Source: Gemmatimonadota bacterium (GTDB taxonomy: Bacteria; Latescibacterota; UBA2968; UBA8231). From it: 13,401 nt of DNA. Shown in pieces: positions 1-6,731 of this stretch. Location: the NCBI GenBank assembly GCA_026706505.1, contig JAPOYQ010000020.1, positions 6,334 to 19,734 of the forward strand, given 5' to 3'. The translations under genes were made by a program, and so were the position numbers. The stretch's first letter is position 1. Each line of letters opens with the position of its first letter. Under the pieces are notes generated by a model, which saw nothing but the letters and a program-made list of their open reading frames with translations, was not told the origin of the DNA and made no database searches.

Positions 1-1644
1 CGCAAGGATGTGCTTTCGGGCTTGTTCTACCTTGCGGCGGTGCTGGCGTGGATGCGCTTTGTGGAGCAGCCACGCCGAGGGTGGTATGCGGGATCGCTGG
101 TGTTGTATGCGGCGGCTCTGCTGAGCAAGTCCATCGCGATTACGTTGCCGGTGGCGCTTTTGATTTGGCATTGGTGGAAACAAGGCCGAGTGACCTCGAC
201 TGATCTGTTGCGGCTCGTGCCGTTCTTCACAGTAGGGCTAGCCATCGTAGTTGGCGGCTTATCGTTTTATCGGTCTATGGAAGTTGTGTCTTTCGACTAC
301 TCATTAACCGAACGGACGCTCATTGCCGCCCGCGCCCTGTGGTTTTACGCAGGCAACCTGCTGTGGCCGACCAATCTAGCCTTCATCTACCCGCGTTGGG
401 ACGCCCGCGTCGCCGACCCGCTGGCTTGGGGGTATCTCATTGCCGCGGTCGCGCTGGCGGTGGCCCTCTGGCATTTCCGGTCACAGTTTGGGCGCGGGCC
501 GCTGGCTGGGGCGTTGTTTTTTGCGGGTACGTTATCACCAGTGTTGGGCTTCGTCGATTACGGCTATATGCAGTTCTCCTTTGTCGCTGACCGCTTTCAG
601 TATCTCGCTGGCATTGGGGTCATGGCCGTCATCATCGGCACGGCCGCTTATGGTGTCAGTCGCTTGTCCAGTTTGTGGCAAAAGGGCGCGCTGGGTGTTA
701 TGGCGGTAATTATCGTTGTGCTAGGGGTGCTGACTTGGCGGCAGTCAAGCATCTATCGAGACAACGAGACCTTGAATCGCCACATCATCGCGCTCAACCC
801 ACAAGCACGGGATGCCCACTACGGGTTAGGCAAGGCCCTGTATGAACAAGAACGGTATGAGGAAGCCCTAACCCCCGCCCGTGTTGCGGTAGAGCAACGC
901 CCGGATTTTTTTGAAGCCCATGTCAACCTTGGTGCGGTTCTCCGTGAGTTGGGGCGCTTCGAGGAGGCGGAGCAACACCTGCGCCGCGCCATCGCGCTCA
1001 ATCCGCTGGGACAAGATGCCCACCTCAACTTAGGCGACACTCTGTATGAGCTGGGATGGTATACGGAAGCCGGGTCCGTTTACCGCGCCGCGGTAGAGCA
1101 ACGCCCGGATTTTTTTGAAGCCCATGTCAATCTCGGCGCAATTCTCAAGGTACTGGGGCGCTATGAGGAGGCGGAGCAACACCTGCGCCGCGCCATCGCG
1201 CTCAATCCGCAAGACTCTCCGCAGGCCGCCGAGTTGTATTTTCTTATGGGCCGGGTCTCGCGGAAGAACGGGGAACCTGAAGCGGCAGAGAAATACTACA
1301 TGCATACGCTTGAAGTGGATCCGAACCATGTGGCGGCGCTCCATCGGCTGGCCGTGCTGCGAGCCGAGCAGCAGCGCTACGACAAAATGCTGGAACTCTG
1401 TCAGCGGTTGATTGACCTTGATCCTAACAACGCTGGCATCTATAACAAGTACATGGGCGTCGCCCTCGTAGGCTCGGGTCGGCACGACGAGGCCCTGCAA
1501 TGCTTGGACCGAGCGCTTGCTCTCGATCCGACCCTAGAAAACGTACGTCTCAACCGTGAAGCCCTGCTGAAGGCGATGGAGGCTACCCAAGATATGCCTC
1601 TCGCCCTTTCCTTAATTCATCCCCAACCTAAAGGAGACCTCTAA
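1..1644 (+). CDS. TMTC-like polytopic membrane protein with C-terminal TPR domain (5' partial)
   Basis: The reading frame is open through the left edge (it begins Arg-Lys-Asp-Val), so the gene is cut and its first membrane segments are missing; the GTG at 10 is not the start. The visible 547 codons contain several hydrophobic helices in about the first 245 residues. They include the pattern KDVLSGLF, an SKSIAITLPVALL helix and FVADRFQYLAGIG, which recur in bacterial relatives of the TMTC/O-mannosyltransferase-like TPR membrane proteins. From about residue 267 to 530 there are roughly seven 34-residue TPR units with the usual Gly/Tyr/Ala/Pro spacing (for example YEEALTPARVAVEQRP and FEEAEQHLRRAIALNP). 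Known for the family: a GT-C-like membrane part with TPRs for protein contact. Inferred: a periplasm-facing glycosyltransferase or assembly factor. The catalytic acidic loop would lie upstream of the window, so activity cannot be judged. Two TPR pairs are near-duplicates at DNA level. The stop overlaps the next gene by one base (TAATG). Confidence 0.85.
   Translation, partial: RKDVLSGLFYLAAVLAWMRFVEQPRRGWYAGSLVLYAAALLSKSIAITLPVALLIWHWWKQGRVTSTDLLRLVPFFTVGLAIVVGGLSFYRSMEVVSFDYSLTERTLIAARALWFYAGNLLWPTNLAFIYPRWDARVADPLAWGYLIAAVALAVALWHFRSQFGRGPLAGALFFAGTLSPVLGFVDYGYMQFSFVADRFQYLAGIGVMAVIIGTAAYGVSRLSSLWQKGALGVMAVIIVVLGVLTWRQSSIYRDNETLNRHIIALNPQARDAHYGLGKALYEQERYEEALTPARVAVEQRPDFFEAHVNLGAVLRELGRFEEAEQHLRRAIALNPLGQDAHLNLGDTLYELGWYTEAGSVYRAAVEQRPDFFEAHVNLGAILKVLGRYEEAEQHLRRAIALNPQDSPQAAELYFLMGRVSRKNGEPEAAEKYYMHTLEVDPNHVAALHRLAVLRAEQQRYDKMLELCQRLIDLDPNNAGIYNKYMGVALVGSGRHDEALQCLDRALALDPTLENVRLNREALLKAMEATQDMPLALSLIHPQPKGDL
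886..1210 (+). repeat. Tandem duplication of two TPR units, 204-bp period
   Basis: Positions 886-926 are identical to 1090-1130 (41 bases), and 961-1006 are identical to 1165-1210 (46 bases). Both pairs are offset by exactly 204 bases, which is 68 codons or two 34-residue TPRs. The stretch between the identical blocks has diverged. This looks like a fairly recent in-frame duplication, or gene conversion, within the TPR domain. Confidence 0.9.
1631..1636 (+). promoter_or_regulatory. Shine-Dalgarno AAGGAG for the TIM-barrel gene, inside the TPR gene
   Basis: A strong AAGGAG lies in the last codons of the upstream gene, 7 bases before the ATG at 1644, whose A is also the last base of the upstream TAA stop. 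This fixes the start at 1644 and implies translational coupling. Confidence 0.85.
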
Positions 1645-2483
1645 TGCTCAAACTAGGCTGTATGTCCCTCAGCTACAAAGACGAATTTGCCGCGAACAAG
1701 CTCGACTTGGAGCAGTTTATTGAACGCGCCTATCAGCTCGGTCTCGACGGCATCGATATTCACACGCGCGCCTTTACCTCGCTCGACCCGGCCTATCTGC
1801 GCAGCATTCGCATGCAGGCCTTCAGACGCGGGCTCGCGCTTTCCTATATCGGCGTCAGCTCCAACTACGGCAAGCCCCAAGACGAGCTAGCCGCCGAAGT
1901 GGCCACCACCAAGGAGTGGATCGATGTGGCCGCGTTCATGGGCATTCCGCTGGTGCGGGTTTTTGCCGCGTGGATTCCCGAAGGCGACCGCGAAGAAGAC
2001 GTGTGGGCGCGGATGATGCCCTGCTTGGAGGAAGTGGCTGCCCACGGCGAGGAAAAGGGCGTGGTGGTCGGCTTGCACAATCACAATCACGGCTGCGTCA
2101 CGCGCACGGGCAAAGATGTGCGACGCATCATTGAGGGCGTCAATAATCCCTATTTCTCGCATATCCTCGACACGGGTCAATACGTTGGCTCTCCTGGGGC
2201 CTCGGGCCAGCGCGGGCACGAGGATCCCGCCCTCAACTTTTACGGCAGCATCGAGGAGAGTGCGCCGTTGGCCGTCCACGTCCGCTGCAAGATCTATCGC
2301 ATCCAAAGCGGCGTTGAAGAGTGGCTCAACTATCCTCGCATCTTTGAGATTTTAAAGGGGGTCAACTACAATGGCTGGTTGTCGGTTGTGTACGAGGGGC
2401 AGGATGTGGAAGCAGAGGCGACAGCCGTGCCCAAGGCCGTGCGCTACTTGCGCGGCTTGATGGCCGAATACGACGCGGCGTAA
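1644..2483 (+). CDS. Sugar phosphate isomerase/epimerase-like TIM-barrel protein
   Basis: This 279-residue protein has the layout of the xylose isomerase-like / AP endonuclease 2 TIM-barrel superfamily, starting MLKLGCMSLSYKD with the first beta strand at the N-terminus. Candidate metal or active-site positions are His145 and His147 in LHNHNH, Asp176 in ILDTGQY, His212 in VHVRCK and Glu251 in VVYEGQD. At the place where many relatives have a metal-binding Glu (LENH-like motif), this one reads LHNH, so the metal set may differ. No signal peptide is visible, so a cytosolic enzyme is expected. It overlaps the TPR gene by one base behind a strong Shine-Dalgarno and is followed after 18 bases by a GtrA gene. 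Its substrate cannot be read from the sequence; it could act on a free or phosphorylated sugar for the same surface glycan. The family call is firm and the reaction unknown. Confidence 0.85.
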   Translation: MLKLGCMSLSYKDEFAANKLDLEQFIERAYQLGLDGIDIHTRAFTSLDPAYLRSIRMQAFRRGLALSYIGVSSNYGKPQDELAAEVATTKEWIDVAAFMGIPLVRVFAAWIPEGDREEDVWARMMPCLEEVAAHGEEKGVVVGLHNHNHGCVTRTGKDVRRIIEGVNNPYFSHILDTGQYVGSPGASGQRGHEDPALNFYGSIEESAPLAVHVRCKIYRIQSGVEEWLNYPRIFEILKGVNYNGWLSVVYEGQDVEAEATAVPKAVRYLRGLMAEYDAA

Positions 2484-2501
2484 GCAGCGAGCCCGCGCAA
2501 A

Positions 2502-2909
2502 ATGGTCGCTGCGCTTGGCACACCTCGCACTTTTGTAAAATTCTGTCTGACCGGCCTCAGTGGGGTGGTGGTCAATCTCGGTTCGTTCTATATACTGCTC
2601 GAACTCGGCGTCCATAAGTATCTGGCCTCACCCATTGCGATTGAGATATCGGTCTTTTCGAACTTTTTCCTCCATGACTATTGGACCTTTTCCGACCGCG
2701 CCCTGAGCGGCCGCAAGCGGATCCGAGGTTTGCGGTTTCACATTGTGTCCCTGCTGGCCCTTGGGGTGAGTTATTCGACGTTTGTCGTGCTGTCGGTGCT
2801 GTTGCCGCAAGTTGATCCGGTGTGGCTGCAAGGATGTGGAATCGCGCCGGGGACGTTGGTCAACTACGTCCTGAATTCGTACTGGACGTTTCGGGAGGAG
2901 GGGCGTTGA
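2502..2909 (+). CDS. GtrA-family membrane protein (putative polyprenyl-phosphate-sugar flippase)
   Basis: This 135-residue, strongly hydrophobic protein has four predicted membrane helices (about residues 12-30, 38-58, 78-98 and 108-128). It shows the GtrA hallmarks: FVKFCLTGLSGVVVNLGSF at the start, NFFLHDYWTFSDR in the middle and a C-terminal LVNYVLNSYWTFRE repeat of the same theme. In established systems GtrA is thought to flip undecaprenyl-phosphate-sugar so that a periplasmic transferase can use it. The partner synthase could be the GT2 at 10174 and the partner transferase the GT22 protein at 5004 or the TPR protein upstream. No good Shine-Dalgarno precedes the ATG at 2502, so it may be translated by coupling with the gene ending at 2483. 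Family identity is strong; the lipid-linked substrate is inferred. Confidence 0.88.
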   Translation: MVAALGTPRTFVKFCLTGLSGVVVNLGSFYILLELGVHKYLASPIAIEISVFSNFFLHDYWTFSDRALSGRKRIRGLRFHIVSLLALGVSYSTFVVLSVLLPQVDPVWLQGCGIAPGTLVNYVLNSYWTFREEGR

Positions 2910-2949
2910 TCGGCCTTGATATTTGAGGATGTTTAGGCACATCTTGCAC

Positions 2950-3012
2950 CTAGTTGCCATTACGATAGGACAGGGTTATCATAAACTCGGCCGTGGTCAT
3001 GGATACACTCCT
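2950..3012 (-). other. Minus-strand mini-ORF with a good ribosome binding site (16 codons)
   Basis: On the minus strand AGGAG (complement of 3008-3012) sits 7 bases before an ATG (complement of 2998-3000). It opens a frame reading MTTAEFMITLSYRNGN that stops at TAG (complement of 2950-2952). The initiation signal looks better than chance for such a short frame, but no family is recognisable. It may be the remaining 5' end of a lost minus-strand gene rather than a working peptide. It overlaps the predicted + strand promoter. Confidence 0.25.
2954..2982 (+). promoter_or_regulatory. Predicted sigma70-type promoter upstream of rfbF
   Basis: TTGCCA (2954-2959, 5 of 6 to the consensus -35) and TATCAT (2977-2982, 5 of 6 to the consensus -10) are separated by exactly 17 bases. 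Transcription would begin near 2989-2990 and leave a leader of about 180 bases before rfbF. It lies in the only gap over 200 bases between genes, where a cluster promoter would be expected. Confidence 0.5.
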
Positions 3013-3014
3013 GA

Positions 3015-3143
3015 GCTCACGCGTCGGTCATGTTGCTCAACTTCACCAAGTTGACGCATAAACTCTATTCCAACCAGCCCATTCCGCCGCCCAATGAGGG
3101 CATCCGCTTTGCCGACGAAGCGACGGGAGCGGTTAGGCAATAG
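3015..3143 (+). pseudogene. Remnant of the C-terminus of a GT22-like glycosyltransferase
   Basis: After an in-frame TGA at 3012-3014 the frame reads to TAG at 3141-3143. It contains the stretch NQPIPPPNEGIRFADEATG a few residues before the stop. The intact glycosyltransferase at 5004-6686 ends NPDMPPFPDRWGIRFADENLP. Both carry a proline-rich segment then GIRFADE close to the stop, and the DNA for IRFADE (3102-3119 versus 6657-6674) matches at 17 of 18 bases. No hydrophobic membrane part and no ribosome binding site for the ATG at 3030 are present. The best reading is the leftover tail of a deleted homologue. A functional 37-residue peptide is less likely. Confidence 0.5.
3037..3054 (+). other. 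Short perfect inverted repeat in the rfbF leader
   Basis: TCAACTT, a 4-base CACC loop and AAGTTGA form a 7-bp stem. No T-run follows, so it is not a classical terminator. It lies inside the remnant frame and may be fortuitous. Confidence 0.3.
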
Positions 3144-3170
3144 ACACAACAAGTAATGGACTAAATAAAC

Positions 3171-3953
3171 ATGAAGGCGATGATTCTCGCGGGTGGTCTA
3201 GGTACGCGCCTAGCTGAAGAAACGACGACCAAGCCAAAGCCGATGGTCGAAATTGGCGGGCGGCCTATGCTGTGGCACATCATGAAGACCTACCAACAGC
3301 ACGGGGTGACCGATTTTATCGTTTGCCTAGGTTACAAAGGTGAGGTTATCAAACAATACTTCATCAATTACCGCAATTATGTTTCCGATGTCTGCGTCGA
3401 TCTCGTCAGCGGCAAAATCGAATACGGTAAAGACCAGGTCGAGCCTTGGCGCGTGACGCTTGCCGATACTGGGATGGAAACTCAGACGGGGGGGCGGATC
3501 AGGCGCGTACGCGACTATATCGGAGACGAGACCTTCTGCATGACCTATGGCGATGCAGTCACGAACCTAGACATCAGGCGGGTTATTGACTTCCATTTAT
3601 CGCACGGGAAAATGGCAACGGTCACCTCGGTGCGACCTATCGCACGCTTCGGATCCATTGAGTTGGACGGAAACCTAGTATCGCACTTTGAAGAGAAATC
3701 GCCGGAAGAAGGTGGGTGGGTCAGCGGCGGTTATTTCGTCTTGTCTCCCGACGTTTTCGATCTCATTGACGGCGATGACGTTGTATGGGAGCACGCCCCC
3801 ATGCAGCGCTTGGTTGAGGAAGGGGAATTGGCCGCCTATCTTCACGACGGATTCTGGCACTGCATGGATACGCCTCGGGACAAGCTCCACTTGGAACAGT
3901 TGTGGCACAGCAGCAATCCGCCTTGGGCGACTTGGAAGGGGGCGGTTTCATGA
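3171..3953 (+). CDS. rfbF: Glucose-1-phosphate cytidylyltransferase (RfbF/DdhA)
   Basis: This cytosolic enzyme makes CDP-glucose and pyrophosphate from CTP and glucose 1-phosphate, the entry step to CDP-linked 3,6-dideoxyhexoses. The 260 residues match the usual family length (about 257). The nucleotide-binding motif LAGGLGTRL spans residues 6-14, TKPKPM with its lysines follows at 20-25, YGDAV with the metal-binding Asp128 lies in mid-protein, and the conserved CMDTPRD is at 231-237. Features typical of cytidylyltransferases of this type, rather than dTTP or UTP enzymes, include the YFINYRNY segment after residue 62. The ATG at 3171 has no clear Shine-Dalgarno and an A/T-rich lead-in. Its TGA overlaps the next ATG (ATGA), and rfbG follows directly as in characterised ddhAB pairs. 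A predicted promoter lies about 190 bases upstream. Confidence 0.96.
   Translation: MKAMILAGGLGTRLAEETTTKPKPMVEIGGRPMLWHIMKTYQQHGVTDFIVCLGYKGEVIKQYFINYRNYVSDVCVDLVSGKIEYGKDQVEPWRVTLADTGMETQTGGRIRRVRDYIGDETFCMTYGDAVTNLDIRRVIDFHLSHGKMATVTSVRPIARFGSIELDGNLVSHFEEKSPEEGGWVSGGYFVLSPDVFDLIDGDDVVWEHAPMQRLVEEGELAAYLHDGFWHCMDTPRDKLHLEQLWHSSNPPWATWKGAVS
3934..3942 (+). promoter_or_regulatory. Shine-Dalgarno GGAAGGGGG setting the rfbG start
   Basis: A purine-rich GGAAGGGGG ends 7 bases before the ATG at 3950, which overlaps the rfbF stop. The frame is open further upstream to a GTG at 3902, but the family's N-terminus (a few residues, then RRVLVTGHTGFKG) and this site favour 3950. Confidence 0.8.
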
Positions 3954-5017
3954 CCTTGTGGCAGGGAAGGCGCGTCTTGGTGACTGGGCACACGGGGTTC
4001 AAGGGCGGATGGCTGAGTTTGTGGTTGCACGACGCCGGAGCGTGCGTCTTTGGCTATGCTCTGCCACCCGAATCCGAGCCAAACCTGTTTGCGACTGCCG
4101 GTATCGATCGCATCGTGGATAGCACAATAGCCGATATTCGAGACCTTGCTACACTGGGCGAAGCCCTGTCCCGTAGCGAAGCAGAGGTCGTCTTTCACCT
4201 TGCAGCACAGTCGCTGGTGCGTCGCGGCTATGCCGACCCCATTGAGACCTATGCGACGAATGTCATGGGTACGGCGTACGTTTTGGAAGCGGCGCGCCAG
4301 TGCGAGAGCGTACGTGCGGTGGTGGTGGTGACAACGGACAAGTGTTACGAGAGCCGGGAATGGGTTTGGGGATACCGGGAAAACGACCGCCTCGGTGGAG
4401 ATGATCCATACAGCAGCAGCAAGGCATGTGCTGAGTTGCTGACGCACGCTTATCGACGGGCTTTCACCGGACAGGGCAAGCGGGACCTGCTAATCGCCAC
4501 GGCGCGGGCGGGCAATGTCATCGGCGGGGGTGATTGGGCACGAGATCGGCTGATCCCCGACGCCGTGCGTGCCTTTTGTGCGGGGGAGGTGCTGATCATT
4601 CGCCAACCCTGTGCGGTGCGGCCGTGGCAGCATGTGCTCGAACCTATCGGCGGTTACGTCGCACTGGCGGAACGATTGCTGAACGGAGAGGAGGCACTGG
4701 CCGATGCGTTCAACTTTGGTCCGGCTTCGGTCAACACGCGGTCCGTGCAAGAGGTCGTCAATGCGATAACAGCGCTATGGGGGAATGGGGCGCAGTACAA
4801 GATTGACTCCGGGGTTCATCCGCATGAAACGCGGTTATTGTCCATCGACAGCACAAAGGCCCTGACGGCTTTGGATTGGCGTCCGCGGCTAGATTGGGTA
4901 ACAACTCTGAAGATGGCGGTTGATTGGTACAAGGCGCACTTAGGGAGCGGGGACATGAGTCTCGTGACCCGTGAACAGATCTGCGCTTATAAAGATGGCG
5001 CATATGAGCAAGCGTAA
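3950..5017 (+). CDS. rfbG: CDP-glucose 4,6-dehydratase (RfbG/DdhB)
   Basis: This extended short-chain dehydrogenase converts CDP-D-glucose to CDP-4-keto-6-deoxy-D-glucose with tightly bound NAD. From the ATG at 3950 it is 355 residues, close to the family's usual about 357-360. Visible motifs are the Rossmann loop TGHTGFKG (12-19), HLAAQSLV (83-90), the TTDKCYE segment with Asp130 and Lys131 replacing the Asp-Glu pair of dTDP-glucose dehydratases, as is normal for CDP-glucose enzymes, and the catalytic YSSSK (Tyr154, Lys158). NVIGGGDWARDRLIPD (189-204) and RPWQHVLEP (224-232) are further family signatures. It overlaps rfbF by four bases, and its 3' end overlaps the start of the GT22 gene, so the three are probably co-translated. 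Confidence 0.96.
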   Translation: MTLWQGRRVLVTGHTGFKGGWLSLWLHDAGACVFGYALPPESEPNLFATAGIDRIVDSTIADIRDLATLGEALSRSEAEVVFHLAAQSLVRRGYADPIETYATNVMGTAYVLEAARQCESVRAVVVVTTDKCYESREWVWGYRENDRLGGDDPYSSSKACAELLTHAYRRAFTGQGKRDLLIATARAGNVIGGGDWARDRLIPDAVRAFCAGEVLIIRQPCAVRPWQHVLEPIGGYVALAERLLNGEEALADAFNFGPASVNTRSVQEVVNAITALWGNGAQYKIDSGVHPHETRLLSIDSTKALTALDWRPRLDWVTTLKMAVDWYKAHLGSGDMSLVTREQICAYKDGAYEQA

Positions 5018-6686
5018 GCAGCGGCGGAACAGGCGAAACCGAACACGCGCCTCAAGGCAGTCCGATTTGTCACTCGAAACCTTGCCGGAGGTGTTGCTGC
5101 ACCCGCAAAAGCATGATGGACGCGTTTGGAAGTATTTCATCCCGGTACTGGTCTTGGCGTTTGCAGTGCGAGCGGCCCTTGCACTTTACACCGATTCCAT
5201 TCTGCATGCAGACGAAATTTTTCAATACTTAGAGCAAGGGCACCGGCTCGCCTTCGGCAACGGGGTCGTCCCTTGGGAGCATTTCTACGGCGTCCGCTCA
5301 TTAATGCTGCCTTGGCTGATCGCCGGTACACTACTACTGTTCGACGGCCTTGGCTTGGGTTCCCCGTTCTGGTATATCGGTGGTGTCAAGTTGCTGTTCT
5401 GCGCCATTTCTCTGTTGATTCCCTCGGGGATGTACTTTTTCGCGAGGCGGCATTTCGGCGAAACCACGGGCCGGATATCGTTAGTGGCCGGAGCGTTTTG
5501 GTACGAACTCGCCGGCTTCGCCCATAAGCCGCTGGCCGAATTCGTAACCACCGCTCTGCTGTTGGTCGCGCTCGCTCTCAGGATACGTCCGATGCCGGAC
5601 AAGCCACGGGGAGAAATCTGGCTGGCTGTATTTCTGTTGGTCATGGTCACGGCCCTGCGAATCCAGTACGCACCGGTGGCATTCATATTGCTCAGCCTGT
5701 TCTTTTTGCATACCGAAAAGAAAACGCAGTTCGCGCTAGCCGCGGTCGCCTTTGTGGCTGCGGTCGGCATCTTTGACGCAGTCAGTTGGAACAGCGGGTT
5801 TTTTCACTCGTATACCAACTATTTGCGCTACCACCAAGCTTGGCAAGGTCTTGATGTCGCCCATCATCCCCTCTACCAGCACTTGATCTGGCTGGCACTC
5901 GCCAGCATGGGGTTGGGTCTGCTGACCGTTGCGCTGTCCCTGCGCGATGTGCGCCGCTACGGATTCCTGCTTGGTCTCATTTTGGTAACCCTGCTGGTAC
6001 ATTCTATACCGGACCACAAAGAATATCGCTACATCTTCTTGGTCGTTCCCCTTATCCTTATGATAGGTGCTGATGTTCTGGCGCAATTCGCAACGCGCAC
6101 TAGCAAGCCACGCTGGTTGCTAGGATCGGCTACGGTGATTTTTACGATGGTTTCACTCGGTGGAATTCTGGAGATTTTGCCGTATCAGTCCCGGATCTAT
6201 CTGCCATTCTCCGGGCACGGCGGCTGGACAATCGGCTTTATACGCGAACGCCTTTTTTACGAAGCCTCCCATTTTGAGGCCTATCGTTATCTCGCCGAGG
6301 CACCGGGCGTAGCCGGGGTATGGCAAGTAGATCGAGATTATGTAGGTATGCCTTCCTATTACTATCTGCACCGAAAAGTGCCACTCTATAACCATCAAGC
6401 AGGCGCGGAGATCGTAAATGATAATCTGGAGACGTTACAGGCTGCGGTCAGTCACATCGTAGTTCAGCAGGATATTGATCCGCCATCTGGCTATACACTG
6501 GACCGAAAATTCGGCAATACCCGGATCTATCGCCGCGACGCAAACCAGCCGCCAATCCGTCAATGGCAGCACTACACCCCTGTCTGGGGCAGCGGCAACG
6601 CGAAGGTCATGGTCAAGGCAAATCCAGACATGCCTCCTTTTCCGGACAGATGGGGGATCCGCTTTGCGGACGAAAACCTGCCGTAA
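5004..6686 (+). CDS. GT22-type (Alg9/PIG-B-like) polytopic glycosyltransferase
   Basis: A basic N-terminus (KRKQRRNRRNRTR) is followed by about nine or ten hydrophobic helices and a C-terminal globular part of about 150 residues. The first loop reads HADEIFQYLEQGHRLAFG, then WEHFYGVRSLMLP (from residue 68 counting from 5004). This is the signature of the GT22 mannosyltransferase family, in which the acidic pair of the first outer loop is catalytic. A later DHKEYRYIFLVVPL (about 337-350) matches the family's HKEERF-like motif. Known GT22 enzymes are mostly eukaryotic ER enzymes using dolichyl-phosphate-mannose. Here a periplasmic transferase using a polyprenyl-phosphate sugar is inferred. The ATGs at 4995 and 5004 and an upstream GTG at 4971 are all possible starts; none has a strong Shine-Dalgarno, and 5004 was taken because it gives the shortest overlap with rfbG. 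The C-terminus resembles the remnant at 3015-3143. Confidence 0.82.
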   Translation: MSKRKQRRNRRNRTRASRQSDLSLETLPEVLLHPQKHDGRVWKYFIPVLVLAFAVRAALALYTDSILHADEIFQYLEQGHRLAFGNGVVPWEHFYGVRSLMLPWLIAGTLLLFDGLGLGSPFWYIGGVKLLFCAISLLIPSGMYFFARRHFGETTGRISLVAGAFWYELAGFAHKPLAEFVTTALLLVALALRIRPMPDKPRGEIWLAVFLLVMVTALRIQYAPVAFILLSLFFLHTEKKTQFALAAVAFVAAVGIFDAVSWNSGFFHSYTNYLRYHQAWQGLDVAHHPLYQHLIWLALASMGLGLLTVALSLRDVRRYGFLLGLILVTLLVHSIPDHKEYRYIFLVVPLILMIGADVLAQFATRTSKPRWLLGSATVIFTMVSLGGILEILPYQSRIYLPFSGHGGWTIGFIRERLFYEASHFEAYRYLAEAPGVAGVWQVDRDYVGMPSYYYLHRKVPLYNHQAGAEIVNDNLETLQAAVSHIVVQQDIDPPSGYTLDRKFGNTRIYRRDANQPPIRQWQHYTPVWGSGNAKVMVKANPDMPPFPDRWGIRFADENLP

Positions 6687-6731
6687 CGACATTCCGCCTG
6701 GTAATAGTCCCAAGCCGGCTCAGAGTTTTAT

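Noticed and set aside
3902..3949. Upstream GTG-initiated extension of rfbG (16 residues)
   Set aside because: It overlaps the end of rfbF, and its residues are unlike the family's N-terminus. A strong Shine-Dalgarno at 3934-3942 serves the ATG at 3950.
3842..4447. Minus-strand ORF of about 200 residues inside rfbF/rfbG
   Set aside because: It lies opposite two firmly identified genes, has no known motif, and is a typical shadow frame in GC-rich coding DNA.
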